Below, one piece after another: positions 50,325 through 61,700 of a stretch of 64,000 bases of DNA. Made by a program: the position numbers and the translations under genes. The notes under the pieces were generated by a model. That model searched no databases and was not told the origin of the DNA. It was given only the letters and a program-made list of their open reading frames with translations. The stretch's first letter is position 1. The number at the start of each line of letters is the position of its first letter. Origin of the DNA: Pseudisothecium myosuroides (lineage: Eukaryota; Streptophyta; Bryopsida; Hypnales; Lembophyllaceae); contig OX637288.1 of the NCBI GenBank assembly GCA_951799445.1, positions 8,310,501-8,374,500 on the forward strand, read 5' to 3'.

Positions 50325-51070
50325 TTAAAGGTTAAAACGTTGAGTAAATTTGAAGAGGTTAAAAGTTAGAGATAGAAGTTAAAATTTAGGATTAGTTTTA
50401 GAAGTGAAAATATAGAGTAAAAATTTAAAATATAAAGGTAAACTTAGAGGGTAAAATTTAGGATTAATTTTAGAAGTAAAAATCTAGAGTTACATTTAGA
50501 AGTTAAAATTCAGAGTAGAAGTTAAAACTTAAAATTAACCTTAGGGGTTAAAACCTAGGATTGTATCGAAAGTTTTAAAAAAAAGATAGTCTTAGGGGTT
50601 CATGGAAGGAACCTAGGGGGTCCCATTTTAGTTAGTTAGGGTCGTTAAAAATGGCGCCAACTACCCAATCTACCGTGGACATTGGATAGGTAGTTAGAAC
50701 AGTAGAATTTCACCCTTAGGTCACCGTGATCATTGATAATTGGCAGTTAGTGTGAAAGTCGCATCACTTGCATCTCTAGGCATTTCTTTTGCCCATCCAC
50801 AACACTAAGGAAACATTAGCAAGATCCATTGTTTGGAAGGCACAGTGGATGGCGCTTACAACACCCTTTAAATCAAAAAGTGGATATAAGCTAAGAACCT
50901 AGTCGTATTCGCTTGATTACCAAGAGTTGGTAATCCAGCGCCCACATTAGGTGAGAAATAAAATTAGCAAATTTTCCAAATAGGTAATCACTCTCTTTGG
51001 GGGAAAGGAAGGGAGATGATTATGATTTGGATACTAGGAGGCTAGAGTGAATTTGAGGTTTTGCACTAGA

Positions 51071-51347
51071 TAAAGTGGGTACACCCAAAACCGCCACTTT
51101 TTGCTACTGAGCCTAATTACTATTAGCAGATTGGTTAGATTTTCATATGTTGTTGTTAACAAGTGAAAGGAGGTTCCTACACACCAAAAAAGTGGCATTT
51201 GGATACTGTATGCAAAAGTTATTAAAGAACCAAGTTTGGTTCTAAAATGGTTTCTTCCACATAGGTACCGAGAATTGATTTTGAAGATGTACACAGAGTA
51301 AAGATGGCGCTTTAAGGTCAGTGGCACATTTGGGTGTACCTACCTTA
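51071..51347. mobile_element. TA-flanked MITE of the AGGTAG family, 277 bp
   Basis: 19-bp ends TAAAGTGGGTACACCCAAA and TTTGGGTGTACCTACCTTA match inverted with two differences. Confidence 0.8.
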
Positions 51348-51361
51348 GTGGGAGGATTGCC

Positions 51362-51667
51362 TAAGGTAATCTGCTCTTAAAGTGACCATTTAAGAGTTGT
51401 TTGCCTTTTCAGGGAAGCTAAACTCCTTGAAACAATTTTCAGTTAATTTTTAGAGGAAGAAAAATGGAATTGGCATCTAACCCAAGGCGTTTCATATTTT
51501 TTGGACCTTCGTGGAATTAGTTACAAATTTTTGAAGTTGAAACGCAGTGATCACTAAAACCGACCACCTCCTGAAATGTATACTGTTGGTACATTGAAGA
51601 AAGCAAAATGTACCTCTGTGCCTTGTTTGGTTTTAGAGCCCGCTCGCTTTTAGAGCAGACTACCTTA
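51362..51667. mobile_element. TA-flanked MITE of the AGGTAG family, 306 bp
   Basis: Ends TAAGGTAATCTGCTCT and AGAGCAGACTACCTTA are inverted repeats with one difference over 16 bp. Its interior is related, inverted, to 12290-12450. Only 14 bases separate it from the previous element. Confidence 0.8.
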
Positions 51668-54432
51668 GATGGAGTTTTGGGCAACTGCCCAGCCTGTGGA
51701 ACATGGTGGTCAGGGTTCTTGATCTGAGAAGAACGACAAAGAACTGGGCCAGGCAATCAAGCTGAAGAACCTGCAAGTGTGCCAACAAGAGGATGGAGTA
51801 AAAATGCCCAATAGCCAAGGAAGAGGGATGGAGCGCCCTCTATTTGGCTCCGGTAAGGTATCCCAAAACTGGCTAAATTTTGCTTAGTCGCTACTTATTT
51901 TTTCATGCACTCAATGTAAATTTAAAAAAAAATCTTCCAAAAATGAACATTTTGCTAAAAATCCTGAACTAGTTCGGAGATCACTGATTAGCAGACGGAA
52001 GAAAGTTTCAATCCAGCCAACTAAGTTAGGATTCAGGAAGAGGTGGGTGGTGAGTGAACACAAGATTCAAGGACACGCAAATCAATAGGGGTAGTCAAAC
52101 CTTCTTCACCAGGGGAAGATATCTAGAGAATGACAAGTTCAAGGGACAAAACAGGAGCCAATGGGAAGTGACAGTGGATGAAGAAAGTGTGACACCCCCT
52201 TTTGGCGTGTCAAGCATGCAGAATTTAGAACCCACAAATGGTTTTACTTGTGCGATTGGATCGGCAGCCACTAGGTCAAGATCGGCAGCTTTACAAGTGA
52301 GATCGGTAGCTTCTGGAGTAAAACCACCAACCTCTGGGGTGAATTTGGTAGTCTACGGGGTGAAATCAGTAACAAACTTCACTTGCAAGGCCCTCGCAAC
52401 ACCCAAAATCCACCTCTGTAGGAGAATAATGGACTCTCCGAAGCTTTTGCATGAAAAGTATATTCCGCGTCAAAGAGGCGACAGAAACCTAATGGATAGC
52501 TGCCACGTTCCAATTCACAAAAGAAGTTCCAGGCACTGAAGAAGGTGTGACTACCCCTAATGGCGAGAAGGAGGTGATTGAAGAACCAAGCGTTGAAGAT
52601 TCAAAATCCAGATCGAAGGCTATTGAAATCCCGGGGTGAATCGGCGAGATACCACATCTAATGAACACATGAGGACGATCAAAATCCCAAGCCCCAACAA
52701 AACCTTGGGCTTCAAAGCTAGTGCGCAGCCCCAAAAGAAGCAATTGTAAAGTCCAAGCAATGCAATGGACATTGGTTGGGTGTTTCTACCTCTAAATTAT
52801 TGCAATTTTTGTGTGAGAGATTGATGGTTGATAGGCAGGCCTTGTCTAAGGAATGCTTTGTAAGGGAGGCAACCCATTTCCGACCACTTAAGCAATTACA
52901 CACATCTCAAGGGCGGGTTTCTTCACTAAGACAATTTTCCCATGTGCAGAAATAGAATTTGGAAGGTTTTCATAATTTTTAAGATTTTTATTTCTCAAAA
53001 TATAATTACTATGAATTTTTCAGCGGAAGATTCTATTCTTCTTGTACCGGTGATATAGGGCTTGCTATTTCCGACCATGGGCTGAAAACAAATTTGACCA
53101 AGGGGTGTTGCAATATTAAAAGTCTTGAAGCCAATCAAAATGCGCCACAATTGTGTCGGGAACCACACCATGATTAATTGTTGGTCATCTCCTTCTAAGC
53201 AGAAAGTGAACAACCTACATAGCGAGAATGGGGGGGTGATCAGGAATGGGTTGCCTCCTATATTTACTTACTTCCAAAAGAAATAATGAATGAGTGAACT
53301 CATAGGTAGGAAGAATAGACATGAGTAAGTTAGGCCATGGCACATGAGTTTTAGCTATCTAATAGACACATCCACTTAGAATTAATTGTGTTGTATGGGA
53401 CTTGTGCATGGCCATGCAAATTTGACAAGTGATTTAAATCACTAAAACATCTAATCACAAGGTTGGTGCCAACTACTTATTTACCAAAAGTACATAGACA
53501 AAATCCCTAGTGGTTAAGAAGGAAATTAGTTTATGAGTCATTTTTATTGCAATTATGATTAGCATGAGTTTACAAGTGTGTGAGGTAGTCTCAATTGCCC
53601 TAAAGAATTGATTAAATGAATTGTGGAAGAAATTGGGGATTCATACAAAATTCAAAATATGGTAACAATTCATATTTGAATAGTGTTCCTAAAATTAGCG
53701 TCTAAAAATAATAAATTGTAGTGTTATGGAAAAATTCCAGAACATTGCTTGGAAGGCTAGGGAGTACATACTCCCCTCTGGACTCTTCTAGGGGTGTTTT
53801 TTGCCATTACGGTGAAAAACTTTACTATTCTAAACTATCAAATCTACTTTAAGTTTTGACCTTTGACATTAATCTAGATTCTAATATACCTTTTAGGCTT
53901 TCTTTGGATAATGATACCATCTTTTCATCCATTCTTACTATTAAACTTCATCCAAGTGTTATTTAGACTTCAATTTTATCTATTTTTAAGTTTAATATGT
54001 TTTCGGAAACCTTTAGAAATTAACTATACTATTCTAAATTCAAAATTGGACTCTAAATGAATTCTAAAGGTCTGAAATACAATTTAATTATTAATTTAAT
54101 TTTTAAATTTTACTTAAAGATTAAAATTTAAAGAGTAAGTTTAGGTGCATACGTCTAATGTTGAAGACACCACGGTTCTATCCTCTTGCACCATGATTGT
54201 AATCATCTTGTAATATCCATCTCCTTCCATTCTCTTAATATTGTTGTGTTTTTGCTTACCACTTTAGCACCTCTCAAAAAAATTCATTTGGACATTGTAT
54301 GAATAAACTATGAAACTTCAAAGTGTTAAAAATAGGTGTTTCTAAAACCAATACTAGACTCTCATGAGTGGTAGGAGTATATTTTTGGCAAGAATCTATA
54401 GATGTTGGTATAAAAAGGTGTTGGTTTAGGTG
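51668..54432. other. Region without recognisable gene
   Basis: A 161-codon open frame (52054-52539) contains a loosely repeated stretch at about 52255-52375 (GATCGGCAGC / GGAGTAAAACC units of about 24 bp). It has no known domain and is probably decayed transposon sequence. No other structure was seen. Confidence 0.35.
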
Positions 54433-54833
54433 TAAGGTAAATGTACCCATACCCAATCACTTAAGGTATTTTCCAGCAAATGATGAGCAATTTAAGGTGC
54501 AAGAAATTTTTCCCATGTAGAAAGATAAGAAATACGGGGGTTCCCAAATTTTTGTAATTTTATTTGCAAATTTGAAGTTACTATGAATTTTGGGAGTCAC
54601 AAAGTTGTCCGGACTAACAACCAACGTCTAGAGTCATTCAATTCCGATCATCTAAGAAACTGCTTTTCCATTCACTATTTCCTACTTTCTTCTTCACTAC
54701 TTTGGACATGTGTCATGACCTTATTAGTCCCAACCTTGAAAAAATACATTCCAAGCTTTTCAACCTTAGTTGGAATTAATGCCCCCTATAGGTTGGCTAT
54801 AGGTCATGATCAACTATGGGTGCATCTACCTTA
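54433..54833. mobile_element. TA-flanked MITE of the AGGTAG family, 401 bp
   Basis: 19-bp ends TAAGGTAAATGTACCCATA and TATGGGTGCATCTACCTTA match inverted with two differences. Confidence 0.8.
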
Positions 54834-55273
54834 GTTACCTTATCAAATTGCCAAATTTGACCTTGTATTGCAAACCCCATGTATTAAAGAAGAGAAGTTG
54901 CTACTAGGTTTACACAAATGTTGTGGACATTAGAGTTCATTGTAAAGAGGGAAAACCCCAACGATTCTTTCCTTCAAAATAGCAAAAAAATAGAGAACTA
55001 GGGACCATACTCATATTCTATCCAAAATAGAGCTCTTTTGAGTTCCATCCCTAGTTTTGCTTCCACCAATGAAAACTCAAAAGCATGCAACATGTTTTTT
55101 CAATGTTTTTTTGTCGAATTGTACGCATCGCATTTTGGGCAATGTTGATTGTAAGTGTACAGACTTTACTCCTTTTCTTCACCCATAATAATGCTTACAA
55201 ATGAAATATCATTCAGTGCACTTGATGAGATTCCACCCCCACTCATACTTTATAAGCTCCTACCAATTCCTGC

Positions 55274-55341
55274 AAGGGTTACGTACTGTGCAGAGTATTG
55301 CCACCATTTCTTTAAGGGTTACGTACTGTGCAGGGCATTGC
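55274..55341 (+). repeat. 40-bp tandem duplication upstream of the P450
   Basis: AAGGGTTACGTACTGTGCAG occurs at 55274 and again at 55314, each followed by a diverged GTATTGC / GCATTGC tail. It includes the palindrome TACGTA, an ACGT-type core. Confidence 0.8.
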
Positions 55342-55567
55342 TACTTTTGGTTGTTCCTGCCCCATAGTACAGATGCACACTTATCACTTCAAATAAATGG
55401 GCCCATCCAATACTAATAAACAATATTGTCCACTTTGTATGGGTCATATTCCTGCAGCAAGGTACAAGTCAAAAAGTCAATTTCAAAATATCAGGTTGTG
55501 GAATCTCATGCATTTTTTCTTGTCCACTTGTTTTATCAATGTTTAACGAGAGTTTGTGCAGCCTCGC

Positions 55568-55574
55568 TATATAA
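55568..55574 (+). promoter_or_regulatory. Candidate TATA box of the right P450
   Basis: TATATAA in a locally GC-containing context (CTCGCTATATAACGGGAG), about 575 bases before the chosen ATG. If used, the leader would be long and contain upstream ATGs. The leader has repeated words (CTCAAAAATTTGCTCAAACTAG at 55885 and 56025, roughly). Confidence 0.4.
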
Positions 55575-56148
55575 CGGGAGCCCAAATGCAGTGGCATTAG
55601 CATACAGACTGTGTCTCCATATTGTTTGAGCAACCGAATGTTTACTTAGTTGGAGCCATGTGGGCTAGACTGAAGCCCTGTGACTGCAAATTCTATGTAC
55701 TTCCCCAACATCACTTGTTCACTTGCATTCAAATTGTGCAAGCCTGAGTGACTATCAATCTTTTGCAGCCACAGTGACAATGATGATGCCTTCTGGAGCT
55801 TGGAGTGTATGCTTCTCTTCAATCTCTGCTTTCCAAACAATTTTATGCAGGCTCTCCCTTTTGAATGTCAATAACAGTCTGATCTCAAAAATTTGCTCAA
55901 ACTAGTCAGCTACTGTGCAACTATGCGTAGGAAATCAATGGGTAGATGTCACTTTAGTCTCAAAATGATTTCTCAAAGTAGTCACTAGGCTCAACAGATT
56001 GCATGTGCAGACATCAGTTAAATCTCAAAAATTTGCTCAAACTAGAGCATTCTACACTACATGCAACCATATGAATGTGTGCGGATATCATTCAGTGGAT
56101 ATCACTCCAAATGTTTGCTCAAAGTACTGTCTGTCTGTGCGCAACCAC

Positions 56149-58946
56149 ATGTCTGAATGTGGTGCTGGTGCTGTGCAGGTTGTGAGTGCAGTGGTGCTTG
56201 GACTTCTTCTGCTTGCCAAGCTGCTCACAATAGGCAAATACAAGAATTTGCCTCCAGGCCCTTGGGGTCTCCCTTTCATTGGTTCCTTGCACTTGTTGGG
56301 CAAATTCCCACAACGGGATTTTACCAAACTGGCGGAGACTTATGGACCGCTGATGTCCGTATGGTTGGGGCCAAGGCTAGTTGTGGTGGCTACCTGCCCT
56401 GCGGCAGCGGAGGCAATTCTCAAGACTCAAGGCTCCAATTTCACAAACCGAATCTCAACTTCTTATTCAGATGTGGTTCTTCCTGGAGGTTGCCTCTTCT
56501 CCTTCCCCTTGGGAATAAAGATTCAAACTCATGTTGTGTGTGACGATGTTGAATGTAATGTGAAACCTCATTATGAGAAGTAACTTTCAAGCCATAATAA
56601 TGGTGAGGGTGTTGAGGGTTGTTATCTCCATAACAAGGTTCCAATTTCATGTTCTTGGATATAACTTCAATGAACACGCTCAATGGAGAAAACAATAAAT
56701 AATGCTATTCCAACCCAAAGTTTTGGAAAAGTACATATCCCTTCTTACTCAATGAGTGATTGCCATTTGTACAAACTGAGTGTGGTTGAGGTTGTAGAGA
56801 TGATATTTTGGATTGTTGTATTTTGACTTCAAGTAGGGAAGAGATTGAAGCTTGAGTATCTAGAATGCTCAAGATGGTTAGTAGTAAAATGATGGAGTCC
56901 ATGAAAATTAAGATATGTGCACCTATAATCAATATTAATGACAATTGAGGATAATTCATATTTCTAAATATGAATTGTTTTTATTAGATCTCATGGGCAA
57001 TTATAAGAGGATTCCAATGTACTTGAGTAGACAATGTATTAAAAAGTTATGAATTTTCAAGAGAATGTCTTTTACAAGGTCTACCAAAAAACCAAGAGTA
57101 GGCTTTCACAAACTTTTCTGTTTTCATAGTGTACATCTTGAGTAATCAATATCTAGTTTTCTTTTAAGTTGTTTCAACCAAATGCAGGTATCACATTTGC
57201 CACAGTGGTCATAATGGATGTACATACCTCAATGCCATTTCAATTGTCTGACTTACGTCTCTAATCTAAACATAGTATTTCTAGTCTTTAGAGCTCTAGG
57301 CATTTGACAATCCCTCATTTTTGAACTTGAATTGAAATTCATTCTGTTTTAATCCTTTTTAATTCAATTCAATTTTGTAGTTTGAAACTTTTTTTTTAAC
57401 AATTGTGACCATATTTGAAATCAGATATAGTCTTGGCGTCTGACTCACCTATGAGGCTACACTTGAAGAAGATACTACATATACAACTCAGTACCAACAA
57501 ACAACTTCAACTAACAACAAATGTGCGAACAGAAGAAATTGCTCATATCATGCGTGTGATTCCTCAAGACGGTGTTACAGTGGTACCTGTGAGGAGCCAT
57601 ATTGAAGTGGCCGTAACTAACATCATATCACATATGATTCTCAAAAGGCGTTTCATGTCAATGGCTTCTGATAAGATACATGATGAACAAGAACTCGAGC
57701 AAGTGAGCAATTTTAGAAAGATTTTGATGGACATATCCAAGTACGCACTAATTCTAAATCCGGGAGACTTCATCCCTATGTTCAAGTGGATGGACATCTT
57801 TGGGATTGAAAGACAAATGCAAGAGTTGAGAAAGAGAATGGATGATTTCATGTCCTTAATCATATCTGAGCATGTTGTGCAACGGAAGGATGGTTCCATT
57901 TTTGTCAAAGATATGGTAGATGTCCTTTTAGACCAAATGGAGGATGAGACATTGCAATTTGACATCACCAACGACAACGTCACCAGTACATTGTGGGTAA
58001 GGGAGCTATTTCTTTTCATTACATAAAGGTTAGTAAGAGCTTATGCATTTTATTTTTCTTTCATTTAAATGCTTTGAATTTTTGAAGTTACAAAGTGGAA
58101 GATAGTCACAACTAAGGGGGCCACTTGAAGGTATTTACATTTTGAGATTGATGCTAAACCTATTTGTTCAAAGCTTGTGATGAAATTTTCACATTAAGTT
58201 TTTTATCCTCTTGTCAATTTTATTTAATTAGATTATTAATTTCAAGTCTTCAAGTTCATCTTGTGAACAAGTTTAACTAACGGAACACTAATTTTTCCTT
58301 CTCTTTTGAAAAATAGGATGCTTTTGCTGGAGGTATAGGTACTACTACCAATACAATAGAATGGGCAATTGCAGAATGCATTCGCAATCCCATTGTGATG
58401 AAGAAAGTGCAAGCAGAGCTTGACACTGTTGTAGGCAAGTCTCGAAGAGTGGAAGATGCAGATGTTCCTAACCTCAAGTACTTGCAAGCCATTGTCAAAG
58501 AAAACTTTCGCCTTCATCCAGTGGGTCCAATGTTAGTTCCTCATTTGAGTGAAAAAACTTGCAAGGTTTTGGGGTACAATATACCAGAAAAAACTCTAGT
58601 TCTTATAAATGTTGCAGCAATTGCTCGAGATCCAAGGACGTGGGAGGATCCTATGACTTTCAACCCTGAAAGATTTTTGGATGGAATGCCTCATGCTCAT
58701 ATGCAAGTTGAAGGCAAAAATTTTGAGTTGCTACCATTTGGAGCCGGGCGGAGACAATGTCCAGGCATCATGCTAGCTTCAACATTGGTTCATATTATGG
58801 TTGCAACTTTTTTGCAATCCTTTGATTGGTCTCTTCCTAATGGTTTGCAACCTATGGATTTAGATATGTTAGAAGGTGAAGGGCTTGAGCATATGTTAGC
58901 TCACCCTTTGACTGCCATTCCAAAGGCTCGTTTATCCATTCCTTAA
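56149..58946 (+). CDS. Cytochrome P450 (CYP71-clan), complete, three exons
   Basis: Microsomal haem-thiolate monooxygenase; substrate unknown. Exons 56149-56488, 57425-57996 and 58317-58946 join in frame (phases 1 and 0, GT-AG) to 513 codons, the usual length. The ATG at 56149 is chosen because it places a hydrophobic anchor at residues 10-25, followed by the proline hinge LPPGP at 34-38. An in-frame ATG at 55999 would add 50 polar residues. Visible motifs: I-helix GGIGTT (309-314), ExxR as ENFR (366-369), PERF (421-424), haem loop FGAGRRQCPG (445-454) with Cys452. Odd points: the C-helix WxxxR is RLHLK (124-128), and the acidic I-helix residue is Gly312. The paralogue at the window start shares the first change and has Ser at the second. 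An open frame of full length argues against recent loss. Confidence 0.92.
56489..57424 (+). other. Intron 1 of the right P450, with flank-derived segment
   Basis: 936 bases against 576 in the left gene. The extra part (about 56900-57280) resembles the P450 3'-flank sequence near 27595-27910 (CACCTATAAT, AAGAGTAGGCT, GAGTAATCAATATC). Confidence 0.7.
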
Positions 58947-59032
58947 ATTAACACCTTTGAAATAGCTATTTATATATAGGTTTATGATCATCTTCAATTT
59001 GTTTGCAAGTATCACACTTTATATAAATATTC

Positions 59033-59038
59033 AATAAA
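59033..59038 (+). terminator. Poly(A) signal AATAAA of the right P450
   Basis: Lies 87 bases after the stop and is conserved in position with 2205-2210. Confidence 0.6.
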
Positions 59039-60343
59039 TATCATTTCTTTATCATGTAATAATCATGTTCATTTTTAAGGTCATTATAATGTGAAATTAG
59101 TTTATTCATATTATTCATAATTATATATGTTGCTCATATCTTGAATTTCTGGTATATAAATTTCTAAAATCCTTATTTTGACAAACAATATGAAATTATA
59201 AATTTACAATCATATCCTCACTTGTATTTGTATTTGTCTTCATAGTTATATTTTATCATATATATATATACACACACAATATTTGTATTTATACTTTTCA
59301 ATATATATTCCTTGGAGGGATCTTTTGTTTGTTTAACAAGGATGTCTAGTGTTTTTATTGAATAGGGTTGGCTAGTGTTTTTGCGAGGATAGTGGATTGT
59401 GATCAAATTTGTACATTATGAAAGCTCCTTTATATATTAATTCTATAGCATAACACCTCCTTAAGACAACCACTATGATGGGAGTAAAAGAGGCCATTAT
59501 AAGGGGTGAGAATGAAATTACAAGACTCGAGGATTGCTACACACGACAAGGCTGCATTTTAGTGTTGCCAAATTAGTGTCATGGTAGCACAACACACAAT
59601 ACCGCATTTGCATCTAGAATTGTCAAATCTAATTATGACTAAGTAGAATTATTATTAAACATAAATAATTTTAACCAAATCTTATGGCAATTAAAAGAAG
59701 ATTCCAATGCACTTTAGCATGCATTATATAGACATCGTAGGAATAAGTTACAAATTTTAAAAGTACAATCTCTTGATGTGCCTTAAATCAAGAGTAGGCT
59801 CTCATAGACTTTCAAGTTTTGATTATGTATGTATATCTTGTGTAATCAATATTTGGATTTTTGTGACGCCCTTTAGTCCAAATGTATATGATTGTTCATT
59901 TTGATTATGGATGTACATACTTTATAGACACTTCATATCTAATAATGGACCTTACATATGAGGAGATATTTAAACCAAATTAGCCCAAAACTCAAGTTCA
60001 CTATAATTATGTGGTTATTGAATGATATGCTTTGGTTATTTCTCGTAGTTTTAATTGAATTTAATATTTTTTTGAAGACGGTATAGATTGATCATTTGTT
60101 TAATATTTTCATCATGAATTGGCTATTTGTGATTTAGAAATTCAAATTGGCTCATCTTTGAATGTTGGATCTCTTCATATCTTGGATGAACTAGATAACA
60201 CCAATATACAAATTTATTCACATTCCACTATCCTTTCAAAGTCACTAGCCATTCATGTTCTATGAAAATACAAGCCCATCTCGCTATATAAACAAAAGAT
60301 CTCCATCAAATAATATATGTAAATAAGTACAAATACCAATATG

Positions 60344-60485
<142 letters not shown>

Positions 60486-61387
60486 GATATATACAAATAC
60501 AAATACAAAAATACTTGAAGATACAAGTAGACATTTGTTATCTCGTATGCTTTGTCAAAATGAAGTTTTTAAAAAGTTAAATATTCAAATTCAAGTTATG
60601 AAAGATTTTGGAAATGAGATCTTAAAAGTGAACTTGGAAAATTTTGACTACCAACAAGAATTTGGCATGTGGTCTCCTTAGAATATTTTTCTAAAATATT
60701 GAGCCCCGATGGTATATGGGAGTGAGGTGACTATCCTCTATCCACTCAAATACACCAACCATGAGTTCACATTCCACTAATTATATTTTTGCAACACAAT
60801 ATGACCTTAATACCAAATTTTCAAAATCAAATTTTTTCTCACTCATTTTTCTTGTACATATAGTTTGACCAATTATCTAGAAGAGTATACATCAATAGGC
60901 TAAAACTCAACTTTTCAATCTCTTATATTAGAAATAAATTGAATGATGATTCATCCGTCACATTCTCATCTATACTATTTTTCATTCATTTGCTCTTGCT
61001 AATCCTGATGGCATCCCAAACACTTTCTCAATGAAACCTTAGAATTAGAATTTGATGAAATTTTGCAATTTGGTGAAACCTTTTTGCCATTTTTGGTGGT
61101 GTTGCATACTTGCATTGCAAGAGGCTTTGTTTTAGTTATATATAAATAAATTAGAAACCATGTATTCTGTTCTTATACCATTTGCACATGTGTTCCATTT
61201 GCATATTGCTAATGACACTACTAGAAAATCCATGACCAAAACAACAAAAATTGGACTGAAATTTGTTATTCATTTAAGTTGTTTTGGTTGTGTTGTCCCG
61301 GTCAAAATCAAACTAAAATATGTTGTTCAATTTTGTTGATTTGGACAAAGAAAATTTTAAATTTAAAAAAAAAAGTTGTATAGACCA

Positions 61388-61622
61388 GTGCCACGTGGTA
61401 GCTTGCCACATTAACAAATGGAAAGCTGCCATGTGGCAATAGTGCCAGATAGGTTGCCCTAGCAATAAAGGTAGCGCCATGTAGGCAACTACCTCGCCAT
61501 GCGAGCAGCTGCCACGTGGGCAGAGGCGCCATGTAAGCAGCACCCGCCACCCGGACAGCTACCATGTGGATAGCTCCTCCATGTGGGCAGCCCTTGCCAC
61601 GCAGGCAGAGGCGCCACGTAGG
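61388..61622. repeat. Array of GCCACGTGGGCAGC-like repeats
   Basis: About a dozen degenerate units built on GCCACGTGG, GCCATGTGG and GCCACGTAGGCA, subterminal in the CACTA element. CACGTG is the plant G-box core. Confidence 0.8.
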
Positions 61623-61629
61623 CAAACCC

Positions 61630-61700
61630 ACATCCGGTGAGATGTGAACCTTGGACCTCAAGCTTGGAGGTCCAAGGTTCTAACCGTTGCACCAAAGGTA
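61630..61700 (-). ncRNA. tRNA-like sequence (possible SINE head)
   Basis: On the minus strand, TTGGTGCAACGGTTAGAACC resembles a pol III A box region, and GGTTCACATCTC a B box, at normal tRNA spacing. Between them lies a strong stem, CTTGGACCTC with GAGGTCCAAG. It does not fold as a standard tRNA by eye, so a tRNA-derived repeat is more likely than a working tRNA. Confidence 0.4.

Larger units (their letters stand above)
45431..50953 (-). mobile_element. LTR retroelement (LARD-like), copy R, inverted
   Basis: Read on the minus strand from 50953: LTR tail, primer-binding-like TTGGCGCCATTTTTAACG at about 50660, non-coding internal region to about 47390, then the next LTR starting TGTGAGCTC at 47374 and running to about 45790 or beyond. 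The region 45431-45790 is less certain. It aligns with copy L throughout but is clearly diverged, and it carries different nested elements (M, N). No gag or pol frame. Confidence 0.65.

Noticed and set aside
52054..52539. 161-codon open frame as a candidate gene
   Set aside because: No recognisable domain, no splice or promoter support, and an internal degenerate repeat; more likely decayed repeat sequence.
61388..61622. CRISPR-like array
   Set aside because: Units are degenerate and contiguous without unique spacers, and lie inside a plant CACTA element.
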